A stretch of DNA of 64,000 bases. It comes from Teretinema zuelzerae (GTDB taxonomy: Bacteria > Spirochaetota > Spirochaetia > Treponematales > Treponemataceae). The stretch lies in contig NZ_JAINWA010000003.1 in assembly GCF_021021555.1 (NCBI RefSeq), positions 310,001 to 374,000 of the forward strand, read 5' to 3'. Positions within the stretch are counted from its first letter, which is position 1; the number at the start of each line of letters is the position of its first letter. A program made the translations under genes and the position numbers. The notes beneath the pieces were generated by a model. It did not search any database and was not told the DNA's origin. It saw nothing but the letters and a program-made list of their open reading frames with translations. This document shows positions 24,983 through 33,735 of this stretch, piece after piece.

Positions 24983-26188
24983 TTACATTTCCGAAACCCG
25001 CTCTATCGGCGACAAAATCTCCGTAACGCGGACGCCGAAGTTTTCATCGATAACGACGACTTCGCCTTTTGCGATCGGTTTATGATTGACTAAAATGTCG
25101 ACGGGCTCTCCGGCGAGCTTGTCAAGTTCGATAATCGTTCCTTCGCCCATGCCGAGAATTTCCTTGATGACCTTCCGGGTGCGGCCGAGTTCTACGGTCA
25201 TCTCCATGTACACGTCCATGATGAGACCGATATTCCCCTGCTCCGTGCCCATAGGACTCATTTGCAACGAAGGATATTGGACAGCCTGTACATTGGGATT
25301 CATTCCCATAACCTGGCCCATGCCCTGCATCTGGCCCATGCCCATGTTCGGCATCTGACCCATGCCCATGCCTTGCATCTGACCCATGCCCATGCCTTGC
25401 ATCTGGCCCATGCCCATGTTCGGCATCTGACCCATGCCCATGTTCGGCATCTGGCCCATGCCCATATTCGGCATCTGACCCATGCCCTGGCCCATTCCGT
25501 TCATACCCATTTGATCCTGGCCGAAACCAGCGCCGTCGCCCTGCGAGGCGCCGAAGGCGTTTGAAATATCGATAGCGGTCTGCAAGGGCATGATTTCCCA
25601 AAATGAGAAGGCCGTGCCGTCGAGGTTGACCGGATATGTAACAACTGCGAAATCCTGTTGCGGAAAACGAACCATGGCTTTCGGCACGTTCAGGGATTCT
25701 GCCGGCGCATTCGATACGCCTTTCAAGCCGTTTTTATCAAGGGCGGTGAGCTGAATTCCGACGAACTGAGAAATCGTCTCGCTGATAACCGACAGGGACA
25801 TCTCGTCGAGCTCGGCGTTCGGCTCATTATTGACAAGGCTGACGATTTTCTGTGCGAACTCCTGGGGCAGAATAAAGACATGATCGCCCTGCAGGCCCGA
25901 TGAATAATCGATCATGCTCGCTACGACCATTTCAGGAATCTTCCGGAGGAACCCGTCGCGTTTCAATACTTCAATAGTGGTCTGGCCGCAGGAAGCATCC
26001 TTTCCGGTCATAGAAGCAAGATTCGAGGACAGGCCGGGAATATTATCTCCTACATAGCTTTGAAGGGCTGTTTTCTGGCTTTCATTCAGCTGAGCCGAAG
26101 GAGCGGAGGAGGAAGCACCCATTCCGCCCATATCGACGCCGGCTAACAGGGCATCAATCTCGTCCTGGGATATGGATCCGTCACTCAT
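24983..26188 (-). CDS. fliY: Flagellar motor switch protein FliY/FliN with Met-Gly repeat linker
   Basis: 401 residues from the ATG at 26188, chosen because AAGGAG lies nine bases upstream; the in-frame ATG at 26197 abuts that site. The N-terminal SDGSISQDEIDALLAGV is the CheY-binding EIDALL-type motif. Residues about 45-225 are a CheC/CheX-like domain, although the CheC phosphatase signature is degraded. Residues about 235-310 are a Met/Gly/Gln-rich linker built of 8-residue repeats (MGMGQMPN and MGMGQMQG). The last 85 residues are the FliN surface-presentation domain (MTVELGRTRKVIKEILGMGEGTIIELDKLAGEPVDILVN). It forms the C-ring base with FliM. The start overlaps the fliM stop. Confidence 0.95.
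   Translation of the reverse strand: MSDGSISQDEIDALLAGVDMGGMGASSSAPSAQLNESQKTALQSYVGDNIPGLSSNLASMTGKDASCGQTTIEVLKRDGFLRKIPEMVVASMIDYSSGLQGDHVFILPQEFAQKIVSLVNNEPNAELDEMSLSVISETISQFVGIQLTALDKNGLKGVSNAPAESLNVPKAMVRFPQQDFAVVTYPVNLDGTAFSFWEIMPLQTAIDISNAFGASQGDGAGFGQDQMGMNGMGQGMGQMPNMGMGQMPNMGMGQMPNMGMGQMQGMGMGQMQGMGMGQMPNMGMGQMQGMGQVMGMNPNVQAVQYPSLQMSPMGTEQGNIGLIMDVYMEMTVELGRTRKVIKEILGMGEGTIIELDKLAGEPVDILVNHKPIAKGEVVVIDENFGVRVTEILSPIERVSEM
25333..25476. repeat. 24-bp tandem repeat inside fliY (six full units plus degenerate flanks)
   Basis: Six head-to-tail 24-base units of the form GRCCCATGCCCATGYTYSGCATCT (plus strand) with partial units on both sides, from about 25313 to 25495. The unit length is a multiple of three, so copy-number change would keep the fliY frame. 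On the coding strand each unit gives eight residues of the MGMGQMPN/MGMGQMQG type. Confidence 0.95.
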
Positions 26189-27215
26189 AGGTATCATCTC
26201 CTTCTACAGATAGTTCTTCGAAATCTTCCTGATCAATATCGGCCAGTTTCTTCAGCACCTGAACAGCAACCTTTTTTCCGATAACGCCGGCCTGACAGAG
26301 AAATTTTTTCTTGCTTCCGACGCTCAGGGTGAACGGATCGCCGACCCGCACGTTAGAAAGACGCACGATGTCTCCGACCCGAAGGTTGAGCACGTCGCGA
26401 ACAGGCAGGTTGATCGTGCCGATCTCGGCCACGACGTCCATATCGACTGAAGACAGTTTTTCTTTTAGAACGCCCATGTACTGGGTGGTCGAGCTTCTGC
26501 GTACCGAAGAAAACCAGAACTGGCTCGAGAGCTTCGAGATGATCGGTTCGATGGTTATGTAAGGAATGCAAAAGTTCATCATGCCCTCTTCTTCGCCAAC
26601 CTTGGTTTCAAGGGTGACGAGGACGACCATTTCCGAAGGCGGAACGATCTGGGCGAACTGGGGATTGGTTTCAATCTGCCCGAGCCGGGGACGGAGGTCG
26701 ATTACCTGGGTCCACGCTTCGCGCATATTGGCAAGGATGCGCACGATGATGCCTTCCATTACCGATTGTTCGATGTCCGTCAGATCCCGCTGGACCTTGG
26801 TGCCCTTTCCCGTGCCGCCGAACAGGCGATCGATGATGGAAAAGGTAACCGAAGGATCGATCTCGAGGATGGCGTTACCCTTGAGCGGATCCATATTGAT
26901 GACGGCTAGAGTCGTAGGGGTCGGGATCGAACGGATAAATTCTTCGTACGTCAGCTGGTCTACCGAGGCGACGTGGACATGGGCCATGCTCCGCAGCTGG
27001 GCGGAGAGGGCTGTAGTCGTCAGACGGGCGAAGGTTTCATGCATGATGGATACGGTTCGAATCTGTTCTTTCGAAAATTTGTCCGGACGCTTGAAGTCGT
27101 AAATCTTGATTTTGCGCGTGTCGTTAACCGGACGGAAATCCTCCGTTTCGGTATCGCCCGCGCTGATCGCGGTGAGGAGCTGGTCTATCTCGTCCTGCGA
27201 AAGAACTTCTGTCAT
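26181..27215 (-). CDS. fliM: Flagellar motor switch protein FliM
   Basis: 344 residues. The N-terminal TEVLSQDEIDQLLTAI is the CheY-phosphate docking helix. The middle domain (about 50-230) includes SIMHETFARLTTTALSAQLRS and the GGTGKG-containing turn; the C-terminal domain (about 255-335) is a FliN-like SPOA domain (LPVRDVLNLRVGDIVRL). FliM links chemotaxis signalling to rotor direction in the C-ring. Followed by fliY with overlapping stop and start; fliL lies six bases upstream. Confidence 0.97.
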   Translation of the reverse strand: MTEVLSQDEIDQLLTAISAGDTETEDFRPVNDTRKIKIYDFKRPDKFSKEQIRTVSIMHETFARLTTTALSAQLRSMAHVHVASVDQLTYEEFIRSIPTPTTLAVINMDPLKGNAILEIDPSVTFSIIDRLFGGTGKGTKVQRDLTDIEQSVMEGIIVRILANMREAWTQVIDLRPRLGQIETNPQFAQIVPPSEMVVLVTLETKVGEEEGMMNFCIPYITIEPIISKLSSQFWFSSVRRSSTTQYMGVLKEKLSSVDMDVVAEIGTINLPVRDVLNLRVGDIVRLSNVRVGDPFTLSVGSKKKFLCQAGVIGKKVAVQVLKKLADIDQEDFEELSVEGDDTYE

Positions 27216-27221
27216 CTTTCT

Positions 27222-27758
27222 TTATTGCTCCACAATCTCGTATTTGGTGAACCGTACATCCTTTATTTTCGATTTAGAAAGGATGTTGTCGTTAATGTAA
27301 TTTCTGATCTCGATCTTGATTTTTTCTTCGTTCTTCAGTTCCGCAGCTGTTTTTCTCTGGATGAACGAACGGAGAAAGTCCTTGATTTCTACAAGACGGG
27401 AAGAAAGCTCTGCGGGAGTGACCTTATCGTCGAAAGTATAGCCGAACGCGACGTCCATGACTACGGAAGCGGGGATGGAATCGGTCGTGCGCGTTTGAAT
27501 GGTGCCCACAGCCTGATACCACTGGAGCACTTCGCGCAAGCCGGTATATTCTTCAGAAACGGGAATTGAAGTTTGATTCTTGCCCGAGCCGCCCATGATG
27601 TTAACGGTGACTACGACGACCGTTATGATGAAAATAAGGGCGCCCAATACGATCGCCACCCATTTCAGGAGCTGGGGCAGCATTCCTCCGCCCGATTTTT
27701 TTCCTTCGCCTGCTCCGGCGTCTCCGCCTTCCAGATTGATGTCGTCCTGATCACTCAT
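27222..27758 (-). CDS. fliL: Flagellar basal body-associated protein FliL
   Basis: 178 residues. A glycine-rich cytoplasmic N-terminus (about 1-30), a single membrane helix (about 31-54, LLKWVAIVLGALIFIITVVVV) and a periplasmic FliL domain ending with LRSFIQRKTAAELKN and INDNILSKSKIKDVRFTKYEIVEQ, the family's C-terminal pattern. FliL sits around the stator and supports MotA/MotB function; in Borrelia it affects flagellar orientation. Between motB and fliM, standard order. Confidence 0.93.
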   Translation of the reverse strand: MSDQDDINLEGGDAGAGEGKKSGGGMLPQLLKWVAIVLGALIFIITVVVVTVNIMGGSGKNQTSIPVSEEYTGLREVLQWYQAVGTIQTRTTDSIPASVVMDVAFGYTFDDKVTPAELSSRLVEIKDFLRSFIQRKTAAELKNEEKIKIEIRNYINDNILSKSKIKDVRFTKYEIVEQ

Positions 27759-27791
27759 AGTGCATTTCCTTTTTTGCTATCTATATTACCA

Positions 27792-28508
27792 TCAAAAATG
27801 ACCCGCGTCCAGAATAATTATATCTACGCGGCGATTGTACGCCCTGCCTTCGGGGGTGTCGTTCGAATAGTACGGCCGCGTATCCGCGTATCCCGCGACC
27901 GAGAAGCGGGCTTCTTCGGCTCCGAAATCGGTCAGATAATGAAGCACGTTCACCGCTCGAGCGGTCGAAAGCTCCCAATTGCTGGGCCAGAGAGCGGGAT
28001 CCGTATCTCCGGAATCGGTGTGTCCTTCGATCCTGAAGCGCTGCCCCGCGATTGCCGGGTCCGACAGGAGCTGGCTGATCCGCAACAGGGTATCGCGGGT
28101 TTCTTCAATGTTTAATTCTGCGCTCGCAACTTTGAAAAACGAATCGGCCGCGAGTGTTATGACCAGGCCCCGCTCGTCGCTGGTCACCGAAATCTTGTTC
28201 GTCTTTATATCCGGGGCGAAAAGGCTGACAGCCCGCTTCACCGCGAGTCCGAGAGATTTGCCTTTTTCCATGGAAGGAAGCGTGTTTATCGTGTTTCCGA
28301 GATCGGAAAGCCGGCCAGCGGCAAGGGACTGCCCGCCTCCGGTCAAATCGTTGCTGACGGAAGCGGTCATCGTGGCGAGCTGGGTGATATCTACTTCGGA
28401 AGGGTCGTACAACATGACGAAAAAGGCCATCATGAGGGTAACCATATCGGCGTAGGTATTAAGCCAACCGGAACCCGCCGCCTGCGCCTCCCGCTTCTTT
28501 TTTGCCAT
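27792..28508 (-). CDS. motB: Stator protein MotB
   Basis: 238 residues. Basic N-terminus [10 protein letters not shown], then the single membrane helix [21 protein letters not shown], in which D21 is the proton-carrying aspartate equivalent to E. coli Asp32. The C-terminal OmpA-like peptidoglycan-binding domain (about 115-235) contains [30 protein letters not shown] and [10 protein letters not shown]. It anchors the stator to the cell wall. Eleven bases after motA. Confidence 0.96.
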   Translation of the reverse strand: MAKKKREAQAAGSGWLNTYADMVTLMMAFFVMLYDPSEVDITQLATMTASVSNDLTGGGQSLAAGRLSDLGNTINTLPSMEKGKSLGLAVKRAVSLFAPDIKTNKISVTSDERGLVITLAADSFFKVASAELNIEETRDTLLRISQLLSDPAIAGQRFRIEGHTDSGDTDPALWPSNWELSTARAVNVLHYLTDFGAEEARFSVAGYADTRPYYSNDTPEGRAYNRRVDIIILDAGHF

Positions 28509-28519
28509 TACCGTCTCCC

Positions 28520-29299
28520 TTAATCTTTCATAACATCTGATTCGATCGCTTTGCGGTCTTTCGGCGTCAGATAGGTGAGCATCTTCTGCGCGAGGATGCG
28601 GGGATTGTCTCCGGCCTGGATTGAGAGAACGCCCTCAATGACCATCTCTCTCGACTTCACTTCCATAGAATTCTGATAGCCGAGCTTTCCGGAAATCGGT
28701 ACGAAGAGCCAGTTCTGCATCATCGAACCGTAGAGGGTAGTAACGAGAGAGACGGCCATGTTCGGACCGAGAGAACTCTTGTCCTCGAGGTTCGAAAGCA
28801 TACCGATAAGGCCGATAACAGTTCCAAGCATTCCGAAACCAGGAGCGAGGGTCGCCCATGCGTTGACGAGTGTAATCCAGACCATGTGTCGGCCTTCCAT
28901 CTGGTTAAGCTCGTTCTCCATGAGCGTGCGGATGACCTCGCCGTCCGTTCCGTCGACAACCAGGCGGAGGCCGGCGCGCATGAACTCGTCGTCGAGATCC
29001 TGGATTTCCTCTTCCAGAGCGAGAATGCCTTCGCGGCGCGCTTTCTCGGAGAAGGACACGAGTTTTTGAACCAGGGCTTTTTCGCCGAAATCGAAGGTTT
29101 TGAAGACCCGGCCCATAACGTTGAAAATGCCGAGAACATACGACAGAGGATAGGTTGTGAAGAGGCAGAGGAATGATCCTCCGCCCGTGATGAACAGAGA
29201 AGGGATATCGATGAGGCCGCCGAGAGAACCTCCGGAAAACGCGCCGAACGCAACAACGCCGAGTCCGCCGAATATACCGATAAATGACGCTATATCCAT
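28520..29299 (-). CDS. motA: Stator protein MotA
   Basis: 259 residues with four membrane helices (about 2-22, 29-52, 150-173, 183-205). The cytoplasmic loop includes [18 protein letters not shown] and [24 protein letters not shown], and the pore-forming part includes [20 protein letters not shown]. Five MotA surround two MotB to make the proton-driven torque unit. It lies six bases after flbD. Confidence 0.96.
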   Translation of the reverse strand: MDIASFIGIFGGLGVVAFGAFSGGSLGGLIDIPSLFITGGGSFLCLFTTYPLSYVLGIFNVMGRVFKTFDFGEKALVQKLVSFSEKARREGILALEEEIQDLDDEFMRAGLRLVVDGTDGEVIRTLMENELNQMEGRHMVWITLVNAWATLAPGFGMLGTVIGLIGMLSNLEDKSSLGPNMAVSLVTTLYGSMMQNWLFVPISGKLGYQNSMEVKSREMVIEGVLSIQAGDNPRILAQKMLTYLTPKDRKAIESDVMKD

Positions 29300-29305
29300 T
29301 GATAT

Positions 29306-29503
29306 CTACTCCTCATTTTTAAACGCGCCGATCCGGCGCCTGTATTCTACGATGCTGTCTATGACCTGTTCGGGTTTTTCACGCACCACGAGATGTTTGC
29401 CGGAAAGCATTACCAGAGTAACATCCGGATTCGCTTCAATCAATTCGATTTGATGGGGATTAATCCAGTACTGTTTTCCGTTCAATTGCGTTACAGATAT
29501 CAT
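29306..29503 (-). CDS. flbD: FlbD-family small flagellar protein
   Basis: 65 residues, matching the usual length of FlbD/SwrD. Sequence ISVTQLNGKQYWINPHQIELIEANPDVTLVMLSGKHLVVREKPEQVIDSI covers the whole family domain (shown here in overlapping short motifs: LNGKQYWINPHQIE; TLVMLSGKHLVV). In Bacillus the SwrD homologue raises stator torque. The start at 29503 has AGAGGTCTT directly upstream; the open frame continues to 29563 but that part lies inside the terminator hairpin. Confidence 0.92.
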   Translation of the reverse strand: MISVTQLNGKQYWINPHQIELIEANPDVTLVMLSGKHLVVREKPEQVIDSIVEYRRRIGAFKNEE

Positions 29504-29510
29504 AAGACCT

Positions 29511-29570
29511 CTCGAAAAACAATGCGCGGGCGGATGAATCTGCGTTTTAAACAGCCTATCCACCCGCGCA
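29511..29570 (-). terminator. Strong intra-operon terminator/attenuator between flgE and flbD
   Basis: On the minus strand TGCGCGGGTGGAT (29570-29558) pairs over 13 bp with ATCCGCCCGCGCA (29535-29523), one G-T pair, loop of 22, followed by TTGTTTTTCG. It lies 12 bases after the flgE stop and 8 bases before flbD, so it should reduce read-through into the stator and export genes. Confidence 0.75.
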
Positions 29571-29581
29571 ACTATATCCTA

Positions 29582-30973
29582 TTAGCGTTTCAGATTCAAC
29601 ACGGTATCCAAAAGCGTGTCCGAGGTTTGAATAGTCTTCGAACTAGCCTGGAAACCGCGCTGGGTGACGATCAGATCGGTAAACTGCTCCGTCAGATCGA
29701 CGTTGCTCATTTCAAGGGCTCCGGCGATGAGCTTCCCCTTCCCCGCCACTCCGGATACGCTGACATTCGCGACGCCGGAGTTGTTAGACTGCATGTAGGT
29801 GTTCTCTCCCGCCTTTTCGAGTCCGCCCTGGTTCGCGAATCCTGCCAGCGCGATCTGGCCGAGCGTGCGGTTAGCTCCGTTCGAGTACACGCCGGTGATG
29901 GTTCCCGACTGATCGATCTTGAAGTTTTCAAGATACCCCATCGTGTAGCCGTCCTGCTCGTAGGCCTTAGTGGAACTCCGCTCGGCGAACTGGGTGACCG
30001 TATTCACCGTCGAGCCGATTTCGCCAAGATTGATGTTGAAGGTTTGTCTGCGGGGAGCTCCCGTTTCGTCGGCATTAGCTCCGGTTACATTGAAGGAAGC
30101 CTGGATGACTACCTGCCCCGCCGCGGCGGACGCGTTGCCGGCTGAATCCTGGATTCCGGCCAGCTTGCCGAAGTTGTCGAAATTGACGATGAAGGTATTG
30201 GCCGTTCCGTCGGTAGTGCCTACGCCGACCCGCGTAGCGGTGGCGTCGGCGTTCTGCGGATCGACAAGGGCGGTTGCCTGCCACTGATTCTGGGTACCGG
30301 GTACGCGAGTAAAGGACACCTCAAGCTGGTGCTCTTCGCCAAAATCGTCGTAGATCTTGAAGCTGGTCGCCCAGGTTGAATTAATGACGTCGGCGCGGGA
30401 AGCCCCTTCCGGAATCTCGGGAAGGCGTTTATCTAGATTGCACGCGTAGTTGACGCTTGTAGTCGCGCGGGCGGAAATCTTCTGTCCAACCGGAATGGAG
30501 AGGTCTTCGGTCTGGGCTGAAGTGTTCAGAATGAACTGCCCGTCGACGTCCTGAGCCTGCCAGCCCTGAACCCTCATTCCGTTGGCGGGATTGACGAGGG
30601 TTCCCTCGCTGTCGACTCCGAAGGTGCCGGCGCGGGTAAAATAGGTTTTTTCTCCGGATTTCATGACAAAAAAGCCGTTCCCCTGGATCGCGATGTCGGT
30701 TTGTATGCCGGTGGTTTGCAGCGAGCCCTGGGTGTGGATGGTGTCGATGCTCGCGACGTTCATGCCGAGCCCGACTTCCTTGGGGTTGACGCCGCCGAGT
30801 TCGTCAGTGGGACGTGCCGCTCCGGACATCTGCTGAGAAAGCAGATCCTGGAAATTGACGCGGCCCCGCTTGAAGCCGGTTGTATTGACGTTGGCGATAT
30901 TGTTTCCCAGAACATCCATTCTGGTCTGGTGGTTTTGCATTCCGGAAACGCCGGAATAAAGCGATCTCATCAT
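29582..30973 (-). CDS. flgE: Flagellar hook protein FlgE
   Basis: 463 residues. N-terminal D0 rod motif [34 protein letters not shown] (seen in short pieces [10 protein letters not shown] and [14 protein letters not shown]) and C-terminal [25 protein letters not shown], both needed for axial polymerisation. Lys165 (PVGQK) and Cys178 with Asn179 (NYACNLDK) fall at the positions known in Treponema denticola FlgE to form the lysinoalanine crosslink between hook subunits. Overlaps flgD by four bases; followed by a strong terminator-like hairpin before flbD. Confidence 0.96.
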   Translation of the reverse strand: MMRSLYSGVSGMQNHQTRMDVLGNNIANVNTTGFKRGRVNFQDLLSQQMSGAARPTDELGGVNPKEVGLGMNVASIDTIHTQGSLQTTGIQTDIAIQGNGFFVMKSGEKTYFTRAGTFGVDSEGTLVNPANGMRVQGWQAQDVDGQFILNTSAQTEDLSIPVGQKISARATTSVNYACNLDKRLPEIPEGASRADVINSTWATSFKIYDDFGEEHQLEVSFTRVPGTQNQWQATALVDPQNADATATRVGVGTTDGTANTFIVNFDNFGKLAGIQDSAGNASAAAGQVVIQASFNVTGANADETGAPRRQTFNINLGEIGSTVNTVTQFAERSSTKAYEQDGYTMGYLENFKIDQSGTITGVYSNGANRTLGQIALAGFANQGGLEKAGENTYMQSNNSGVANVSVSGVAGKGKLIAGALEMSNVDLTEQFTDLIVTQRGFQASSKTIQTSDTLLDTVLNLKR

Positions 30974-31455
30974 AATGAAGTACCCCCGTTTTGTGCATAT
31001 ACGGTCTTGACTGCAGACCAGTCGTACCAGGAACCGTTAACCTGGACTTGCGGATAGTCTCCGCGGGTTGCCGCGGTAATCTGGCCTGAAACTTTCGAAT
31101 CGTCGATTTCGATGTCGACGTTGCGGCCGACGGCGCTCGCGGCTTCGGATCCCGTAAGAAGAGAAGTCAAACGCGTAAAGCCTGAACTCATGTTCGTCAT
31201 TTGCTCAAGGCTCGTGAATTGGGCCATCTGCGCGATGAACTGAGTATCCTCCATCGGCGCAGTAGGATCCTGGTGGGACAACTGTGCGATGAGGAGCTGG
31301 AGAAAATCATCCTTGCCGAGTTCCGTCTTGGCTGTCCTTCCGTTGACCGCAAGCGTCTTGTTGAATGTGTCCACCTGAAGCTGCGTCACGGCATGGTCTT
31401 TCGATGACATGGCCGTATTGAGCGAACTTCCGGTTAACATTGATCCGATGTCCAT
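30970..31455 (-). CDS. flgD: Hook-cap scaffold protein FlgD
   Basis: 161 residues. The N-terminal signature [40 protein letters not shown] is diagnostic (key pieces [15 protein letters not shown] and [13 protein letters not shown]). The C-terminal part is a short beta domain ending [18 protein letters not shown]. It lacks the extended Ig-like insert of enterobacterial FlgD. It caps the growing hook. AAAGGGG lies before the ATG; overlaps flgE by four bases. Confidence 0.94.
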   Translation of the reverse strand: MDIGSMLTGSSLNTAMSSKDHAVTQLQVDTFNKTLAVNGRTAKTELGKDDFLQLLIAQLSHQDPTAPMEDTQFIAQMAQFTSLEQMTNMSSGFTRLTSLLTGSEAASAVGRNVDIEIDDSKVSGQITAATRGDYPQVQVNGSWYDWSAVKTVYAQNGGTSL

Positions 31456-31481
31456 ACTACCCCTTTATAAAGCGTTTGCTC

Positions 31482-32804
31482 TTACGCAAACACGTTTATC
31501 CCGGACAACGAACGTCCGGTGATTCCGCTGATTCGAGTATCGGCAGATGAACCGTCCGACATTACAGAAGGAATCGACGATGCGTAAAAAGGCGAAATTT
31601 TCGCCGCTTCGGCTTCTGCCTGCTTTCCGTAGGAAGAGCCCTCTCCGGACCAGGAAAGATCGAAGCCGGCGCTTTCGAATCCGCCTTCGGTAAAGGCTTC
31701 AGAGAGCCCGGTCAGGTTATCGCTGAAGGCGTCCCAGGCCTCCTGGGAGGAAACAATGATTTTTCCGTTTATTTTCCGGTCCGACAGGTCCAGACGAATC
31801 TGGACGCTGCCGAGGCTTTCCGGATGCAGGGTAAGCCTGATTACGCCGGAATTGTTGTCTCGGAGTATTATCTGTCCGGCTTTGACGAATTCGGAGGATT
31901 GAGCCGAAATCTCGGACGACAGCATGCGGGTGAACGAGTTCTGTCCGCCTTCGGCAGGACCGCGGGAATACATTCCTTCGCCCCGGTCGCTTTTTACCGA
32001 AGCGTCGGCGCGGAAACCGATGGACATGTCTATCGAGGATTCTTGAGCAGGCGTTTCCGCGGCGGTCGAAGACGTTTCTGACGTTCGCAACGGCGAATCG
32101 CCTTCTATTCTGCGTTCATCGCGCAAACCGATGCGAGCCTTGGACTCTTTCTTTGTTGCGGTTCCGGAGATTTCAGTTCCGGAGGTTTCTGCCCGCGCAT
32201 GAAGCGAAAGAGAATCTGCTTCTATCGACAGTCGTTCGCCGGCGGCGCCGGACTCTGCTTCGTCCGCGTTCGTATGAGTATTTCGTTTGATTTCCGGCTT
32301 GAGAGCGATATCGATTCTGTGCGCAATTCCGTCTACACGGGCGCCTTCATCTTCGCGCTCCGGTTTTTCGAGCGGAAGTTCGGCTTCGAGGGCCGTACGC
32401 GCAGACACTTCTTCCCGAAGCGGGGATGCCTTTTTTCCGTTTTTCTTGAGATTCGATAGCGCTTCATCGGGAGACGCGCTATCAATTTCGTTCCGATTGA
32501 GAGACCGTTCTCCCTTCGGCGCGTCCTTTGTCTGCGGATTGAAAGAAACGAGCTTCGAGGTTTTTCCCTTCGAGCCTTTCTTCAAACCGGACGCTGCGTT
32601 CTCCGGGACAGACATGCTGTCCTCTGCTCCTCTTTCGGCGTAGGCCCCTTCCATGGAACCGGCGATCATCTTTTCGATGAGCGCGAGGAATGAAGATCCC
32701 TTTCGTACAGATTCCGCGCCTGTCTTTCCCTCTAATCCCTTCCTCGTCGATTCGGCGATTTTATCCGCGGCTACGGGAAGTTGAAGGTCAAGCGTCTGTA
32801 TCAC
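31482..32804 (-). CDS. fliK: Hook-length control protein FliK
   Basis: 440 residues from a GTG at 32804, chosen because AAGGA lies six bases upstream (a TTG at 32810 would leave no spacing). The N-terminal two thirds is charged, low-complexity and poorly conserved, as is usual for the ruler part. The C-terminal hook-length domain contains GVIRLTLHPESLGSVQIRLDL and INGKIIVSSQEAWDAFSDNL. It measures hook length and triggers the FlhB substrate switch. In treponemes this gene was first named tap1. The 188 bases between the flbB stop and this start hold an imperfect CCGGGAAC/GTTCCGG hairpin but no convincing promoter. Confidence 0.88.
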   Translation of the reverse strand: MIQTLDLQLPVAADKIAESTRKGLEGKTGAESVRKGSSFLALIEKMIAGSMEGAYAERGAEDSMSVPENAASGLKKGSKGKTSKLVSFNPQTKDAPKGERSLNRNEIDSASPDEALSNLKKNGKKASPLREEVSARTALEAELPLEKPEREDEGARVDGIAHRIDIALKPEIKRNTHTNADEAESGAAGERLSIEADSLSLHARAETSGTEISGTATKKESKARIGLRDERRIEGDSPLRTSETSSTAAETPAQESSIDMSIGFRADASVKSDRGEGMYSRGPAEGGQNSFTRMLSSEISAQSSEFVKAGQIILRDNNSGVIRLTLHPESLGSVQIRLDLSDRKINGKIIVSSQEAWDAFSDNLTGLSEAFTEGGFESAGFDLSWSGEGSSYGKQAEAEAAKISPFYASSIPSVMSDGSSADTRISGITGRSLSGINVFA

Positions 32805-32992
32805 GTACAATCCTTCGCACGGGCATGTGCATCATGAATAAACGATGCGGAGAATGCTTGACCGGAACTGTTACCGTGCCTCAGGTTCCCGGACAAAGCG
32901 GTATACGGACTCATTTTCCGCATGCCTGCTCTTCAATTGTCGCCAGGGATGAGAGGTCTATTGACTGTTTTTTTTTGCGGGGATGAATTTAA

Positions 32993-33616
32993 TCAGGGAA
33001 GAGAGAGCGGCTTGTTGGCCATTTTACGCTGAATTTCCGCCGCGCGGGACGCGGGCATAAGGGAGAACCAGTAAGCGACGGAGGAAGTTTTACCCTCGGC
33101 GGCGGCGATCGATTCAACCGTTCTCAGAATATCGATGATATCCTGATCGTCCATCGCCAGAAGATTTTCAACCGCGTTTTTGGGAGGCATTCCGTTGACA
33201 TAGCGGGCTATCTGATCGATATTCGCTTCGCGTTCTTCCTTTTGCCTGATGGTTTCGTTAAAGGTGCGCTCCCGCTCTTCTACGGACGAGAGCCTGTCGT
33301 CGAGCTCCTGGGAGACTTGCAAAAGTTCGTTTTCCTTTCGGACGAGTCCCTCTTCCCGGAGGTCGAGCTCCTGCGAGCGCAGTTCGATCGCCTGCAGGCG
33401 TTTGGCGATGCGGTCGGCGTCGAGGTCTCCGTCGTCCACCGGAAGCGTGGACACGCCGGTTCTCGGATTCAGGCCGAACAGCGAATAGACGGGGGCGAAG
33501 ATATGCCGGGACTGGAGGATTCCCAGATAATCGAACCACAGGATGCCCCCGGTCGCCAGGACGAGAATCAATATGAGAAGAACAAACACGCGTCCTATCG
33601 TACCTCGACCAGCCAC
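32993..33616 (-). CDS. flbB: FlbB, spirochete periplasmic-flagellar collar protein (MotE-like)
   Basis: 207 residues, GTG start with GGAGGGAGG upstream. One N-terminal membrane helix (about 9-30, VFVLLILILVLATGGILWFDYL), a long coiled coil (about 67-125, LQAIELRSQELDLREEGLVRK and continuing) and a C-terminal MgtE-N/MotE-like helical domain (MPPKNAVENLLAMDDQDIIDIL; SLMPASRAAEIQRKM). In Borrelia FlbB is the base of the flagellar collar and stator assembly. It is the first gene of the long flagellar operon here; the fliJ/flbA gene that precedes it in Borrelia is absent. Confidence 0.87.
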   Translation of the reverse strand: MAGRGTIGRVFVLLILILVLATGGILWFDYLGILQSRHIFAPVYSLFGLNPRTGVSTLPVDDGDLDADRIAKRLQAIELRSQELDLREEGLVRKENELLQVSQELDDRLSSVEERERTFNETIRQKEEREANIDQIARYVNGMPPKNAVENLLAMDDQDIIDILRTVESIAAAEGKTSSVAYWFSLMPASRAAEIQRKMANKPLSLP

Positions 33617-33658
33617 TTTTCCTCCCTCCAGCGAAAGCTTGCGCCCTCAATCTCGACA

Positions 33659-33687
33659 ATTATATCCGTCTGCATCCAAGCGCACAA
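33659..33687 (-). promoter_or_regulatory. Sigma-70-like promoter of the flagellar operon
   Basis: Minus strand TTGTGC (33687-33682), 17 bases, perfect TATAAT (33664-33659). Predicted start near 33652, giving a leader of about 36 bases with GGAGGGAGG before the flbB GTG. I see no sigma-28 (TAAA-15-GCCGATAA) or sigma-54 (GG-10-GC type) element here. Confidence 0.65.
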
Positions 33688-33735
33688 GTATTATTTACGG
33701 CCGCCCGCAATAAGTTCTTGAATCGGGCGCTCGAA

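Noticed and set aside
25313-25495. Regular 24-base repeats considered as a CRISPR array
   Set aside because: Units are contiguous without unique spacers, stay in the FliY frame, and no cas genes are nearby.
25262-25564. Histidine-rich plus-strand peptide (HAHxRHLTHA repeats) opposite the fliY repeat
   Set aside because: It is the reverse-strand reading of the Met-Gly repeat; repeat units are explained by FliY coding.
32836-32986. Small plus-strand cysteine-containing peptide between fliK and flbB
   Set aside because: No ribosome site or promoter on that strand, and it lies antisense to the operon leader of fliK; nothing supports it as a gene.
32811-32992. Possible internal promoter TTGTCC-17-TAACAG before fliK
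   Set aside because: Both hexamers match poorly and the gap is inside a continuous operon; not convincing enough to list.
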